Numbered from the stretch's first letter, positions 36,607 to 46,056 are shown. The stretch is DNA of 64,000 nucleotides from Streptomyces tuirus (GCF_014701095.1 NZ_AP023439.1:4948001-5012000), one strand, 5' to 3'. The notes: generated by a model from the letters alone, not told the origin. Numbers and translations: made by a program.

Positions 36607-38520
36607 ATGAACGAGGGGAAGCCCACGAAGGCGAAGTGGTGGAGCCGTCCACGGCCGCAGGACCCTTCGGGGGGCCCGGACGGTACGGGCGGGGCGCAGG
36701 AGCCGACGTCGGCCCCTGCGCACCTGACCGACGGTGACGGCGATTTCGAGCTGGCCCGTCCCACGGCTCCGACCGACGGGGACGGTGACTACGAGCTGAG
36801 GCGTCCCGAGGCGGCGCCTGCCGCCGCCTCGACCGCCTCGACCGCCTCGACCGCCTCGACCGTCCCCGGCGAGGCACCTGCGGAGGCCGCTGCCTCGGTA
36901 CCCGCTGCCCGGGAGGCCGAACAGGATGCCCCGGTCGTCTCCGCGGCACCCGCCGGGGGAGCTCCCAAGCCGCTGCACGACCCCGACCCGTACAGCACCC
37001 CGCCCTACGGCGAACCGGGCCCCTGGGCACCGGCGCCACCCGTCCAGCACCCGGCGACCGCGGCAACCGCGGCGACCGCGGTGACTCCGGCGGCTCCGGT
37101 GCAGGGCGTGGCGATACCGGGGCAGCCGCCGCTGCTGGGCAACCCGCCCCTGCCGGGCAGCCCAGCCATGCCGGGCAGCCCGACCGTGTCCGCCGAGATG
37201 CCGCCGCCCGCTGTCCCCACTGTCCCCGCTGCCCCCGGCGCCCCCGCGCCCCTCCCGGCCGCTCCGCTCCACGCCGAGCCCCCGGCACCCGCCCCCGCCC
37301 CCGCCCCCGACCCCTGGCAGCGCTACGACCCCTGGGCGGCTCCCGCTGCCGCAGGGGGGCACGGCCCTCTCCAGCAGACCGGCGCCGCCGTGCTCAGCAC
37401 GGAACAGCGGCGCAAGCGCGGCAAGAAGTCCCTGGTGCTCGGAGCCGTGCTGCTCGCGCTCGTGTCCGGGGGCTTCGGCGGCGCCGTAGGGACGTATCTG
37501 GAGCGGAACGGGGGTGTGGGGACGGTCGAGCTGCCGCAGGCCGGGAAAGAGGCCTCCGCGCGGGACGCGGACAGTGTGGCCGGGATCGCCGCGCGGGCGC
37601 TGCCCAGCGTGGTCACCCTGCATGTCAGCGGCTCCGGCGAGCAGGGCACGGGCACCGGCTTCGTGCTCGACACCCGCGGGCACATCCTGACCAACAACCA
37701 CGTCGTGCAGCCCGGCGGCTCGGGCGGCGAGATCACCGTGACCTTCAACGGCGGGCAGACCGCCCAGGCCGAGGTCGTCGGCCGGGACAGCGGCTACGAC
37801 CTCGCCGTCGTGAAGGTGAAGGGCGTCGGCGGACTCACCCCGCTGCCCCTCGGCAACTCGGACAACGTGCAGGTCGGCGACCCGGTCGTGGCCATCGGCG
37901 CCCCCTTCGACCTGGCCGGTACGGTCACCTCCGGCATCATCAGCGCCAAGCAGCGGCCCATCACGGCCGGCGGCGAGAAGGGCGACGGCAGCGACGTGTC
38001 GTACGTCGACGCGCTGCAGACCGACGCGCCCATCAACCCCGGCAACTCCGGCGGTCCCCTGCTGGACGCCCGGGCCCGGGTCATCGGCATCAACTCGGCC
38101 ATCCGCTCGGCGGACAGCGGCTCCACACAGGACAGCAGCCGGTCGGGTTCGATAGGCCTCGGCTTCGCCATACCCATCAATCAGGGCAAGCGCGTCGCGG
38201 AAGAGCTGATCAACACCGGAAGGGCCACCCACCCGGTCATCGGCATCACCCTGGACATGGACTACTCGGGCGACGGCGCGCGCGTCGCGACCGAGGGCAG
38301 CGAGGGCGGAGCACCGGTCACCGCGGGCGGTCCGGGCGCCAAGGCCGGGATCACATCGGGCGACGTCATCACGGAGGTCGACGGCCGGCGGGTGCACTCC
38401 GGTGAGGAACTGATCGTCAAGACCCGTGCGCACCGCCCCGGCGACCGGCTGGAGCTGACCGTCGAGCGCGGCGGCAAGGAGCGGAAGGTCTCGCTGGTCC
38501 TCGGATCGTCGGGTGGCTGA
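36607..38520 (+). CDS. htrA: HtrA/DegP-like membrane serine protease with PDZ domain
   Basis: 637-residue envelope protease started at ATG 36607 (GGGGAG upstream). Residues 1 to about 265 are cytoplasmic, disordered and repetitive, with two DGDGD(F/Y)EL motifs and a four-copy 9-bp repeat. One membrane helix follows (about 274-295). The trypsin-like domain has TNNHVV (His365), YDLAVV (Asp398) and NPGNSGGPLL (Ser481). A PDZ domain follows (IGITLDMDYSG to about residue 630). It probably degrades misfolded envelope proteins and may act on the anti-sigma factor, as proposed for mycobacterial homologues. A weak GAACC/GGTT pair upstream (36496-36518) has poor ECF spacing. Confidence 0.93.
   Translation: MNEGKPTKAKWWSRPRPQDPSGGPDGTGGAQEPTSAPAHLTDGDGDFELARPTAPTDGDGDYELRRPEAAPAAASTASTASTASTVPGEAPAEAAASVPAAREAEQDAPVVSAAPAGGAPKPLHDPDPYSTPPYGEPGPWAPAPPVQHPATAATAATAVTPAAPVQGVAIPGQPPLLGNPPLPGSPAMPGSPTVSAEMPPPAVPTVPAAPGAPAPLPAAPLHAEPPAPAPAPAPDPWQRYDPWAAPAAAGGHGPLQQTGAAVLSTEQRRKRGKKSLVLGAVLLALVSGGFGGAVGTYLERNGGVGTVELPQAGKEASARDADSVAGIAARALPSVVTLHVSGSGEQGTGTGFVLDTRGHILTNNHVVQPGGSGGEITVTFNGGQTAQAEVVGRDSGYDLAVVKVKGVGGLTPLPLGNSDNVQVGDPVVAIGAPFDLAGTVTSGIISAKQRPITAGGEKGDGSDVSYVDALQTDAPINPGNSGGPLLDARARVIGINSAIRSADSGSTQDSSRSGSIGLGFAIPINQGKRVAEELINTGRATHPVIGITLDMDYSGDGARVATEGSEGGAPVTAGGPGAKAGITSGDVITEVDGRRVHSGEELIVKTRAHRPGDRLELTVERGGKERKVSLVLGSSGG
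36826..36861 (+). repeat. Four-copy 9-bp microsatellite in htrA
   Basis: Four perfect copies of GCCTCGACC code for AST/TAS repeats in the cytoplasmic part of HtrA. Unit length is a multiple of three, so copy changes keep the frame. Confidence 0.9.
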
Positions 38521-38660
38521 ATCATGACGCCCGCCCCCGGACGTCCCGGGGCAGTACCGGTCGGACGGGATCGCCGGGTACCGTGGATCCGGCCCGGACC
38601 ACGGCAAGACCCGCACCGACCACGAGGGCCGAGGACCGAGGACATCGCGAGGAGCTTCAG

Positions 38661-39101
38661 GTGTTCAATGACATAGGACCACTCGAGCTGGTGACGCTCA
38701 TCGTCCTCGCCGTGCTCGTCTTCGGTCCGGACAAGCTCCCCAAGGTCATCCAGGACGTGACGCGCACGATCCGGAAGATCCGTGAGTTCTCGGATAGTGC
38801 CAAGCACGACATCCGGGAGGAACTCGGCCCGGAGTTCAAGGACTTCGAGTTCGAGGACCTCAACCCCAAGACGTTCATCCGCAAGCAGCTGGACAACGAG
38901 GACCTGGGGCTCAAGGAGATCCGCAACGGCTTCGACCTGAAGAAGGAGATGGCCGAGGTCACCGACGCCGTCCACAGCCGTGAGTCCGACGCGTCGCCCG
39001 CCGGTGCCGCCGGGTCGTCAGGCGGCCGCATCGACATGACGAAGAAGCCGGAGGCGCCCGGCCCGGACGACCGGCCGCCTTTCGACGCGGACGCCACCTG
39101 A
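38661..39101 (+). CDS. tatB: Twin-arginine translocase subunit TatB
   Basis: Sec-independent translocase component, 146 residues, starting at GTG 38661 with GAGGAG upstream. One N-terminal helix (about 4-21) is followed by the TatA/B hinge FGPDKLPKVIQDV and an amphipathic helix rich in Lys/Arg. A long hydrophilic tail follows. The length, the Glu/Pro at the helix border (IGPLEL) and synteny with mycobacterial tatB next to htrA favour TatB over TatA. Confidence 0.93.
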   Translation: MFNDIGPLELVTLIVLAVLVFGPDKLPKVIQDVTRTIRKIREFSDSAKHDIREELGPEFKDFEFEDLNPKTFIRKQLDNEDLGLKEIRNGFDLKKEMAEVTDAVHSRESDASPAGAAGSSGGRIDMTKKPEAPGPDDRPPFDADAT

Positions 39102-39328
39102 GCGACACGCCCAGGGGCGTACGCCCCCGCGCGCGTGACGCGTTTCATACTCCGGTCGGGCTGTGTACGGCCTGAACCGGGCGCCCGTGCGGCCCACGCG
39201 CCGGGCGGTTTCCCTGCTGCTCGCAGCGGTGTGGCTATGCTGCCGAGTTGTTGTGCGGACCGTGACGAGTACGCCCGAAGGGGGGCGGGCCGTTCCGGTC
39301 CGACTAGAGCGAGGAGGCGTCCGGGCAC

Positions 39329-40000
39329 ATGGAGACGACGAGTCAGGCAGTCGCGCAGACGCCGGCCGCGGAGGGTGGACAACAGTTCTCCTCCGCCCGG
39401 CGTACGGTCGACGGCTACCTGCGTGCGGCCTTCCCCTGGTACGGCCTCGACGAGGCCTTCACGGGACCGCGCTGGCTGATGCAGGTCGGTACGACGGCCG
39501 ACGGCGCCGTGGAACACGGGTCGATCGGTCACGGGGACGAACCCACGGTGCGCAACGAGCACGCCGCCGGGGGCGACCAGGACGCCAAGGAGAAGTTCGC
39601 GGTCGTCGTGACCGTGGCGGCGAACCCCTCACGGCGCACGGCGGACGGCACGGGGCTCCTGGAAGCCACGTCGGTGTCCTCCGCGGCGTGGCTCGCGGGG
39701 GTGGGGCTGCTGTCCTTCACCTGGCCGGGGCAGATGGACCACACGCTGCGGGACGACTGGCTGGAGCAGCAGACCGAGACGGCGTGGGTGCTGGCGGACG
39801 ACCTCGACGGGGACGACTGGTCGACGCTGTCGCTGCCCGTGGACGGGGTGCCGACGGCGTTCCACTACCGGGAGTCCGAGTTCGGCTGGGTGCTGGCCGG
39901 GTCCACCTCGTCGGGGGTCCACGTCGGGGCGTACGGCAGGGGCATGAGTGCGTACGGGCTCGGCTTCGCCGTGGTGAAGGACATCGCCGCGTACGCGTGA
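39329..40000 (+). CDS. Conserved hypothetical protein
   Basis: 223-residue protein with no membrane helix or known motif that I recognise. The C-terminal part contains VHVGAYGRGMSAYGLGFAVV, glycine-rich and hydrophobic. No Cys. It sits alone between tatB and mrp, ends with a strong hairpin and starts at an ATG with GAGGAGG upstream. I cannot assign a function. Confidence 0.72.
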   Translation: METTSQAVAQTPAAEGGQQFSSARRTVDGYLRAAFPWYGLDEAFTGPRWLMQVGTTADGAVEHGSIGHGDEPTVRNEHAAGGDQDAKEKFAVVVTVAANPSRRTADGTGLLEATSVSSAAWLAGVGLLSFTWPGQMDHTLRDDWLEQQTETAWVLADDLDGDDWSTLSLPVDGVPTAFHYRESEFGWVLAGSTSSGVHVGAYGRGMSAYGLGFAVVKDIAAYA

Positions 40001-40007
40001 GCTCCCT

Positions 40008-40030
40008 GGGGCGCCGGGTTTCGGCGCCCC
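40008..40030 (+). terminator. Hairpin terminator after the hypothetical gene
   Basis: Perfect eight-base arms 40008-40015 and 40023-40030 with a seven-base loop, starting seven bases after the stop codon. Confidence 0.8.
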
Positions 40031-40060
40031 TTCGCCGTGGTGCCACGGCCCCGTGGGCGA

Positions 40061-40103
40061 CCGCGGGTGCGTCGTGGCCCGTCGCGCAGTTCCCCGCGGC
40101 CCC
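40061..40103. repeat. Streptomyces intergenic repeat (cgcgcagttccccgcg type), copy 1
   Basis: Contains CGCGCAGTTCCCCGCG, also present at 48976-48991. I recall this core as one of the most abundant intergenic repeats in Streptomyces. It lies between convergent genes. Confidence 0.7.
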
Positions 40104-40135
40104 CAGGAAGGGCGCTCGCGGCCACCCGCGTCAGA

Positions 40136-41269
40136 TCAGAACTTGTTCCTCGGAGTGATCCCCAGCGACAGGCCCGACAGGCCCCGCTGCCGTCCGCCCA
40201 GCTTGCCCGCGATCGCGCGCAGGGCCGAGCCCGCCGGGGAGTCCGGGTCGGACAGGACGACCGGCTTGCCGTCGTCGCCGCCCTCGCGCAGACGGACGTC
40301 GATGGGGATGCTGCCGAGGACCGGGACGTTCGCGCCGGTCGTGCGGGTGAGGCCGTCGGCGACCGTCTGACCGCCGCCCGTGCCGAAGACGTCGACCATC
40401 TCGTCGCAGTGCGGGCAGGGCAGGCCGGACATGTTCTCGACCACGCCGACGATCTTCTGGTGGGTCTGGACGGCGATGGAGCCCGCGCGCTCGGCGACCT
40501 CGGCCGCCGCCTGCTGCGGAGTCGTCACGACCAGGATCTCGGCGTTCGGGACCAGCTGGGCCACGGAGATCGCGATGTCGCCGGTGCCGGGCGGCAGGTC
40601 CAGCAGCAGCACGTCCAGGTCGCCCCAGTAGACGTCCGCGAGGAACTGCTGCAGGGCGCGGTGGAGCATCGGGCCGCGCCAGACGACCGGGGCGTTGCCC
40701 GGCGTGAACATGCCGATCGAGATGACCTTCACGCCGTTCGCCGACGGCGGCATGATCATGTTCTCGACCTGGGTGGGACGGCCGTCGGCGCCCAGCATGC
40801 GCGGCACGGAGTGGCCGTAGATGTCGGCGTCGACGACACCGACCTTGAGGCCGTCGGCGGCCATCGCGGCCGCCAGGTTGACCGTCACCGAGGACTTGCC
40901 GACGCCGCCCTTGCCGGAGGCGACCGCGTAGACGCGGGTCAGGCTGCCCGGCTTGGCGAAGGGGACCTCGCGCTCGGTCTGGCCGCCGCGCAGGGCGGAC
41001 GCCAGCTCCTTGCGCTGCTCGTCGCTCATCACATCGAGCGTGACGTCGACGCGGGTGACGCCCTCGACGGCGGACACCGCGTCGGTCACGCGCTGCGTGA
41101 TCGTGTCCCGCATCGGGCAGCCCGAGACCGTGAGGTACACGGTGACCGCGACCGCCCCGTCCGCGCCGATCTCCACCGACTTGACCATCCCGAGTTCGGT
41201 GATGGGCTTGTGGATCTCGGGGTCGTTCACCGTCGCCAGTGCCTCGCGCACCGCGTCTTCCGTAGCCAT
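40136..41269 (-). CDS. mrp: Iron-sulfur carrier P-loop ATPase Mrp/ApbC
   Basis: 377-residue protein that binds and delivers Fe-S clusters. An N-terminal MIP18/DUF59 domain (1 to about 85) is joined to a ParA/MinD-like ATPase with the deviant P-loop SGKGGVGKSS (118-127). The cluster-binding CxxC is seen in LPCPHC (about 276-281). ATG 41269 is chosen; a TACCAT hexamer seven bases upstream suggests a leaderless message. Synteny with M. tuberculosis mrp (Rv1229c) is recalled. Confidence 0.95.
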   Translation of the reverse strand: MATEDAVREALATVNDPEIHKPITELGMVKSVEIGADGAVAVTVYLTVSGCPMRDTITQRVTDAVSAVEGVTRVDVTLDVMSDEQRKELASALRGGQTEREVPFAKPGSLTRVYAVASGKGGVGKSSVTVNLAAAMAADGLKVGVVDADIYGHSVPRMLGADGRPTQVENMIMPPSANGVKVISIGMFTPGNAPVVWRGPMLHRALQQFLADVYWGDLDVLLLDLPPGTGDIAISVAQLVPNAEILVVTTPQQAAAEVAERAGSIAVQTHQKIVGVVENMSGLPCPHCDEMVDVFGTGGGQTVADGLTRTTGANVPVLGSIPIDVRLREGGDDGKPVVLSDPDSPAGSALRAIAGKLGGRQRGLSGLSLGITPRNKF

Positions 41270-41312
41270 AAGGACGATGGTACGGCGCTGTACCGGTGCG
41301 TAGGAAAGCGTC

Positions 41313-41912
41313 TCAGCGGTCGTCTGCGTCACGTCCCCGTGACCGTTCCGCCGGGAATACGACGGGGTCGTGCCGGTGGCCGTTGTGCCGTTCCTCCATC
41401 TCCTTGACCATGTCCTGCAGCTCCGAGCGGATCCAGTCGCGGGTGGCGACCTCGCCCAGGCCGATGCGCAGGGCGGCGATCTCGCGGGTCAGGTACTCGG
41501 TGTCCGCGATCGACCGCTCGTTCTGCTTGCGGTCCTGCTCCAGGTTGACCCGGTCGCGGTCGTCCTGCCGGTTCTGCGCGAGCAGGATCAGCGGGGCGGC
41601 ATAGGAGGCCTGGAGGGACAGCATCAGGGTCAGGAAGATGAACGGGTACTCGTCGAAGCGCAGGCCGCTCGGCGCGAAGACGTTCCACACCACCCACAGG
41701 ATGATGGCGACCGTCATCCAGACGATGAACCGCCCGGTGCCCAGGAAGCGCGCGATGCGCTCCGACAGGCGCCCGAAGGCTTCCGGGTCGTACTCGGGCA
41801 GGAACCGGCGCCGACGCGGGAGCGGCTGGTCGAGACGGGTGGTGCGGGGCCGGGAGGCGGCCGTGGCGCCCGTCGGCGTGCGGTCGCGCAGGCTCTCGCG
41901 CTCAGGAGCCAT
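41313..41912 (-). CDS. DUF1003 membrane protein
   Basis: 199-residue protein with two membrane helices (about 63-80 and 91-112) and a cytosolic coiled-coil C-terminus (NRQDDRDRVNLEQDRKQNER), typical of DUF1003. It overlaps the MgtE_N/CBS gene by 11 bp, so the two are coupled. In mycobacteria the same pair occurs as Rv1231c-Rv1232c (recalled). Function is unknown; the pairing suggests a link with divalent cation handling. Confidence 0.85.
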   Translation of the reverse strand: MAPERESLRDRTPTGATAASRPRTTRLDQPLPRRRRFLPEYDPEAFGRLSERIARFLGTGRFIVWMTVAIILWVVWNVFAPSGLRFDEYPFIFLTLMLSLQASYAAPLILLAQNRQDDRDRVNLEQDRKQNERSIADTEYLTREIAALRIGLGEVATRDWIRSELQDMVKEMEERHNGHRHDPVVFPAERSRGRDADDR

Positions 41913-43185
41913 CGGTGGCCACCTCCTCGTCCAGGTGGAACTCCGTCTCCCGCCAGTCCTCCGGGAGCATGTGGTCGAGCACGTCGTCCACGGTCACCGC
42001 GCCCAGCAGCGAGCCGGCCTCGTCGACGACGGGCGCAGCGACCATGTCGTACGTGGCGAAGAAGCCGGCGATGGCAGGAAGGTCCGCCTCCGGGTCGAGC
42101 GGCTGGAGGTCGTTGTCCAGGATGGAGCTGACCAGGGAGGGCGGTGGTTCGCGCAGCAGGCGCTGGAAGTGGACCGTGCCCAGGTACTTGCCGGTCGGCG
42201 TCTCGTCCGGGGGCCGGCAGACGTAGACCTGGGCGGCCAGGGCGGGGGAGAGGTCGGCGTTGCGGACGCGGGCCAGGGCGTCGGCGACGGTGGCGTCCGG
42301 GCGCAGCACGATCGGCTCGGTGGTCATCAGACCGCCCGCCGTGCGGTCCTCGTACGACATCAGGCGCCGCATGTCGGCCGCGTCGCCGGGCTGCATCAGG
42401 CTCAGCAGCCGCTCCTGCTCGTCCGTCGGCAGCTCGCCCAGCAGGTCGGCCGCGTCGTCCGGGTCCATGGCCTCCAGGACGTCGGCGGCGCGCTCCTCCT
42501 TCAGCTTGCCGAGGATCTCGATCTGGTCGTCCTCGGGCAGCTCCTCCAGCACGTCGGCGAGCCGGTCGTCGTCGAGGGCGGCGGCGACCTCGGCCCGGCG
42601 CTTGGGGGAGAGGTGGTGCAGGACGTTGGCCAGGTCGGCGGGGCGCAGCTGCTCGAACGTGGCGAGCAGGTTCTCGGCGCCCTGGCCCTGCTCCTCCAGG
42701 GAGAACCCGGTGACGGCGGTCCACTCGACGGTCAGCGCCTCGCCCTTGGCGCGCCGGAAGGCACCGCCCTTCTTGCCCTTGCGGACGAAGACCCGGTCGA
42801 TCTCCCACTCCCGGCGGGCCGGCAGCTGATGCACCGACAGGTCGAGGACGGTGACCTCCTCGCCGGTCTCGGTGAGCGTCACACGCCGGTCCAGCAGCTC
42901 CCCGAAGACCAGCCGCTCGGTGGGCCGCTGCTCGAAGCGCCGCACGTTGAGCACGCCGGTGGTGATGATCTGGCCGGACTGGATGGCGGTGACCCGGGTC
43001 ATCGGCAGGAAGATCCGGCGGCGGTTGGCGAGTTCGACGACGAGGCCGAGCAGCCTCGGGGGGCGCTGCCCCACCCGCAGCATGACGACCAGATCGCGCA
43101 CCCGCCCCACCTGGTCGCCGGCTGGGTCGAAGACGGCGACACCTTGGAGGTGCGATACGAAGATCCGGGGGGCGCCCGCTGCCAT
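41902..43185 (-). CDS. Soluble MgtE_N/CBS-domain protein (no transporter domain)
   Basis: 427-residue cytosolic protein from ATG 43185. The first 140 residues look like PRC-barrel modules (FVSHLQGVAVFDPAGDQVG, QIITTGVLNVRRFEQRP). The middle is an MgtE N-terminal superhelix (ELRPADLANVLHHLSPKRR, LDDDRLADVLEEL, MDPDDAADLLGEL), followed by a pair of CBS domains (MTTEPIVLRPDATVADAL and AAPVVDEAGSLLGAVTVDDV). The MgtE membrane domain is absent. In MgtE these parts sense magnesium, so this protein may be a free sensor for another channel, perhaps CorA 1.5 kb away. That link is inference. Confidence 0.88.
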   Translation of the reverse strand: MAAGAPRIFVSHLQGVAVFDPAGDQVGRVRDLVVMLRVGQRPPRLLGLVVELANRRRIFLPMTRVTAIQSGQIITTGVLNVRRFEQRPTERLVFGELLDRRVTLTETGEEVTVLDLSVHQLPARREWEIDRVFVRKGKKGGAFRRAKGEALTVEWTAVTGFSLEEQGQGAENLLATFEQLRPADLANVLHHLSPKRRAEVAAALDDDRLADVLEELPEDDQIEILGKLKEERAADVLEAMDPDDAADLLGELPTDEQERLLSLMQPGDAADMRRLMSYEDRTAGGLMTTEPIVLRPDATVADALARVRNADLSPALAAQVYVCRPPDETPTGKYLGTVHFQRLLREPPPSLVSSILDNDLQPLDPEADLPAIAGFFATYDMVAAPVVDEAGSLLGAVTVDDVLDHMLPEDWRETEFHLDEEVATDGS

Positions 43186-43410
43186 GGCCGCGGCTCCTTT
43201 TCGTGCGGGGTGGTTCGTGGTGGCTGTGTGGATGGCTTTCTTTGTGCCTGTGTCTTCCGAATTGCCCGCTCGGGTGGGCTTCAGGCTAGCCCGTCCCGAT
43301 CGGTGACGCGTCGGCGGGCGGTCCGGACGGACTGGCTCCGAACTGCCTGTACGAGCCCGGTACCCTGCGGTACGCCGTTCAGGTCTCCCGTCAGAGAGGC
43401 AGCCCCACCT

Positions 43411-44166
43411 GTGACTCCGATTCGCCAGAACTGTGGCCGCGGTGCCGCTCTCGCCGGCGCGATGTGCGCGCTGCTCGTGACGGGAACGGTGCTCACCGGC
43501 TGCGCGGAGGATCCGAACGAGGGCACCAACGGGGTCGGCAGACTCCCCGCCGCCAAGATCCAGGGCAAGACCCGCTCGGCCGCCGAATCCGCCGGGGCGG
43601 TCCGGTTGCACGGCAACGTCGTCAGCGGCGGGCGGACCTACGCGCTCGACGTGCGGCTGAAGGACGACGGCGGCGACGGTTCGGTCACCTCCGAGGGCGC
43701 GACCTTCAAGCTGCTGCGCATCGGCGAGCAGCTCTACGTCAAGGCGGACGCCGAGTTCTGGGCTCATGGCGACGGCAAGGGCGACAGCGGCAAGGGGGAC
43801 GCGGCGGCGGCCTCCAAGCTCGGCGGCAAGTACGTGAAGGTGCCGCAGGGCGACCCCTCGTACAAGAAGTTCAGCGGATTCACGGACAAGGGTCTCCTCC
43901 TCGACAGTCTGCTGACCCTGCACGGGACGCTCGCGACGGACGGCCACGACGAGGAGGCGGGCGTGCGCACCATCCGCGTCACCGGTGACAAGGGCTCCGG
44001 CGGCACCCTGGAGGTCTCCCTCGAGGGCAAGCCGTACCCGCTGCGCCTGGAGCGGGCCGGCGGGGCGGGCACCCTCACGTTCTCCGGCTGGGGCGAGGAC
44101 TTCTCCCTCAGGGAGCCGGAGAAGAACGAGACGGTGGACTACGGCAAGCAGCTGCCGGCGTCGTAG
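43411..44166 (+). CDS. Secreted lipoprotein, LppX/LprG-like
   Basis: 251-residue lipoprotein beginning at GTG 43411. The signal peptide ends with the lipobox VLTGC (about 27-31). The mature part is a single beta-rich domain (AGAVRLHGNVVSGGRTYALD, GEQLYVKADAEFW) with a Gly/Lys/Asp loop in the middle. It resembles actinobacterial lipid-binding lipoproteins (LppX/LprAFG), though the match is by pattern only. It is convergent with the next gene, with only four bases between stop codons. Confidence 0.78.
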   Translation: MTPIRQNCGRGAALAGAMCALLVTGTVLTGCAEDPNEGTNGVGRLPAAKIQGKTRSAAESAGAVRLHGNVVSGGRTYALDVRLKDDGGDGSVTSEGATFKLLRIGEQLYVKADAEFWAHGDGKGDSGKGDAAAASKLGGKYVKVPQGDPSYKKFSGFTDKGLLLDSLLTLHGTLATDGHDEEAGVRTIRVTGDKGSGGTLEVSLEGKPYPLRLERAGGAGTLTFSGWGEDFSLREPEKNETVDYGKQLPAS

Positions 44167-44170
44167 GCCG

Positions 44171-44680
44171 TCAGGCCCGTTTGCGCTTCTTCAGCAGGCG
44201 GGGCAGACCGGCCGGGACCGGTCGGCGGGTGAGCGCCGGGGACGGCAGGGGAGGCTCGGACAGGGAGCCGTCGGGCAGCGGCGCCGTCGCCCCGGTCGGT
44301 TCCAGGCGCAGCACCCGGCACTCGCGGGCCCAGCGTCCGGGCATGGCCTCGCCGTCGGGGGCGTTCAGCCGTTTGCCCTTGAGCTCGGCGACCGCCGCGT
44401 CCCACGCCTCGGAGCCCGGCGCGAGCTCGGCGACCCGCGCCGTCCAGGTGACCAGCCGGCCGCCCTTGTCCTTGCTGCGGACCGTCACCTTCGCCTCGGC
44501 GCCGTCGGCAAGACCCGGCAGCGGCTGCTCGCCCGGCCCGTCGCCGACCAGGCACGCGGCACCCTCGTGCCACACGTGCCACAGGGCACGCGCCGGGCCG
44601 TCGGGGCCCTGGACCCAGACGAGGCCGGACTTCTTCGTGGCCTCCTCGACGAGGGCCTGGTCGAGCAGCTCGCTTGTCAT
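44171..44680 (-). CDS. Conserved hypothetical protein, possible split-barrel fold
   Basis: 169-residue soluble protein from ATG 44680. The sequence ARALWHVWHEGAACLVGDGP followed by KVTVRSKDKGGRLVTWTARV resembles FMN-binding split-barrel proteins, but no clear flavin site can be shown. The C-terminus is basic (LPRLLKKRKRA). It ends four bases from the convergent lipoprotein gene and begins 23 bp after corA on the same strand, so cotranscription with corA is likely. Confidence 0.65.
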   Translation of the reverse strand: MTSELLDQALVEEATKKSGLVWVQGPDGPARALWHVWHEGAACLVGDGPGEQPLPGLADGAEAKVTVRSKDKGGRLVTWTARVAELAPGSEAWDAAVAELKGKRLNAPDGEAMPGRWARECRVLRLEPTGATAPLPDGSLSEPPLPSPALTRRPVPAGLPRLLKKRKRA

Positions 44681-44703
44681 GGGGCTCAGCCTAACCAGGC
44701 CGC

Positions 44704-45822
44704 TCACAGCCAGCCGTTCCGCTTCAGCGTGCGGTGGATGCCGAGACAGACGACGACCGTGAAGCCCAGGATCACCGGGTAGCCGTACCGCCAGTGCAGC
44801 TCCGGCATGTGGTCGAAGTTCATGCCGTACACGCCGCACACCATGGTCGGCACGGCGATGATCGCGGCCCAGGAGGTGATCTTGCGCATGTCCTCGTTCT
44901 GGGCGACGGAGGCCTGCGCGAGGTTGGCCTGGAGGATGGAGTTGAGCAGCTCGTCGAAGCCGAGGACCTGCTCCTGGACGCGGGCCAGGTGGTCGGCGAC
45001 GTCCCGGAAGTACTTCTGGATGTCGGGGTCGACCAGCCGCATCGGCCGCTCGCTCAGCAGCTGCATGGGCCGCAGCAGGGGCGACACGGCCCGCTTGAAC
45101 TCCAGCACCTCGCGCTTGAGTTGGTAGATCCGGCCGGCGTCCGAACCGCGCGGGGAGCCCTTGCGGCCGGGGGAGAACACCTCGGTCTCCACCTCGTCGA
45201 TGTCGTCCTGCACCGCGTCGGCGACGGCGATGTACCCGTCGACGACGTGGTCCGCGATGGCGTGCAGCACGGCCGAGGGGCCCTTGGCGAGCAGCTCGGG
45301 GTCGTCCTGGAGGCGGTGCCTGAGGGCCCGCAGGGAGCCCTGTCCGCCGTGCCGGACGGTGATGAAGAAGTCCCGTCCGGTGAAGCACATGACCTCGCCG
45401 GACTCGACGACCTCGCTGTTGGCGTCGAGCTGGTCGTGCTCGACGTAGTGGATGGTCTTGAAGACCGTGAAGAGGGAGTCGTCGTAGCGCTCCAGCTTGG
45501 GCCGCTGGTGGGCCTGGACGGCGTCCTCCACGGCCAGCGGGTGCAGTCCGAACTCACTGGCGATGCCGGAGAATTCGGCCTCCGTCGGCTCGTGCAGGCC
45601 GATCCACACGAATCCCCCGTCGCGGCGCACCAGGCGCACCGCCTCGTGCGGGGTCAGGGCGGTCTCGGTCTCGATGCGGCGGCCGTCCCGGTAGACGGCG
45701 CAGTCGACGACGGCCGAGGCGGCCGCGGGGCTGCGGGTGGTGTCGTACGTCCCGCCGTCCTTGCGCAGCGACACGCGGGACGGACGGACGACTGCGGCGC
45801 GCAGGTCGCGGATCATCGACAT
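44704..45822 (-). CDS. corA: CorA family magnesium/cobalt channel
   Basis: 372-residue pentameric channel subunit. The N-terminal cytosolic domain and the long stalk helix are followed by two C-terminal helices, with the signature YGMNF in the loop between them (the GMN selectivity motif) and the basic tail HRTLKRNGWL. ATG 45822 follows AGGAG. A leader of about 385 bases with a mini-ORF precedes it. Synteny with Rv1239c is recalled. The nearby MgtE_N/CBS protein makes a small magnesium-related cluster. Confidence 0.95.
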   Translation of the reverse strand: MSMIRDLRAAVVRPSRVSLRKDGGTYDTTRSPAAASAVVDCAVYRDGRRIETETALTPHEAVRLVRRDGGFVWIGLHEPTEAEFSGIASEFGLHPLAVEDAVQAHQRPKLERYDDSLFTVFKTIHYVEHDQLDANSEVVESGEVMCFTGRDFFITVRHGGQGSLRALRHRLQDDPELLAKGPSAVLHAIADHVVDGYIAVADAVQDDIDEVETEVFSPGRKGSPRGSDAGRIYQLKREVLEFKRAVSPLLRPMQLLSERPMRLVDPDIQKYFRDVADHLARVQEQVLGFDELLNSILQANLAQASVAQNEDMRKITSWAAIIAVPTMVCGVYGMNFDHMPELHWRYGYPVILGFTVVVCLGIHRTLKRNGWL

Positions 45823-46056
45823 GGCGGGCTCCTTCGCGGGCGTGCGACGAACGGCGCCGGCGACGGGTGGAACCACCCGGAATGAGGACGTAGTGACTAC
45901 GGATGTTTGGCACGTCCACAAAGCGGGGAGCACCGCACCGTCGCGGTGGCCGGTTTCGTCACTGATTCAGCTACTGAGGCAGATCAGGCAAAGCGAAACG
46001 AAGCGCTCTTCCGCGGTGAAGCGAGTGCGAGAGGTGGCAGCCAGAGACAGAAGCAG

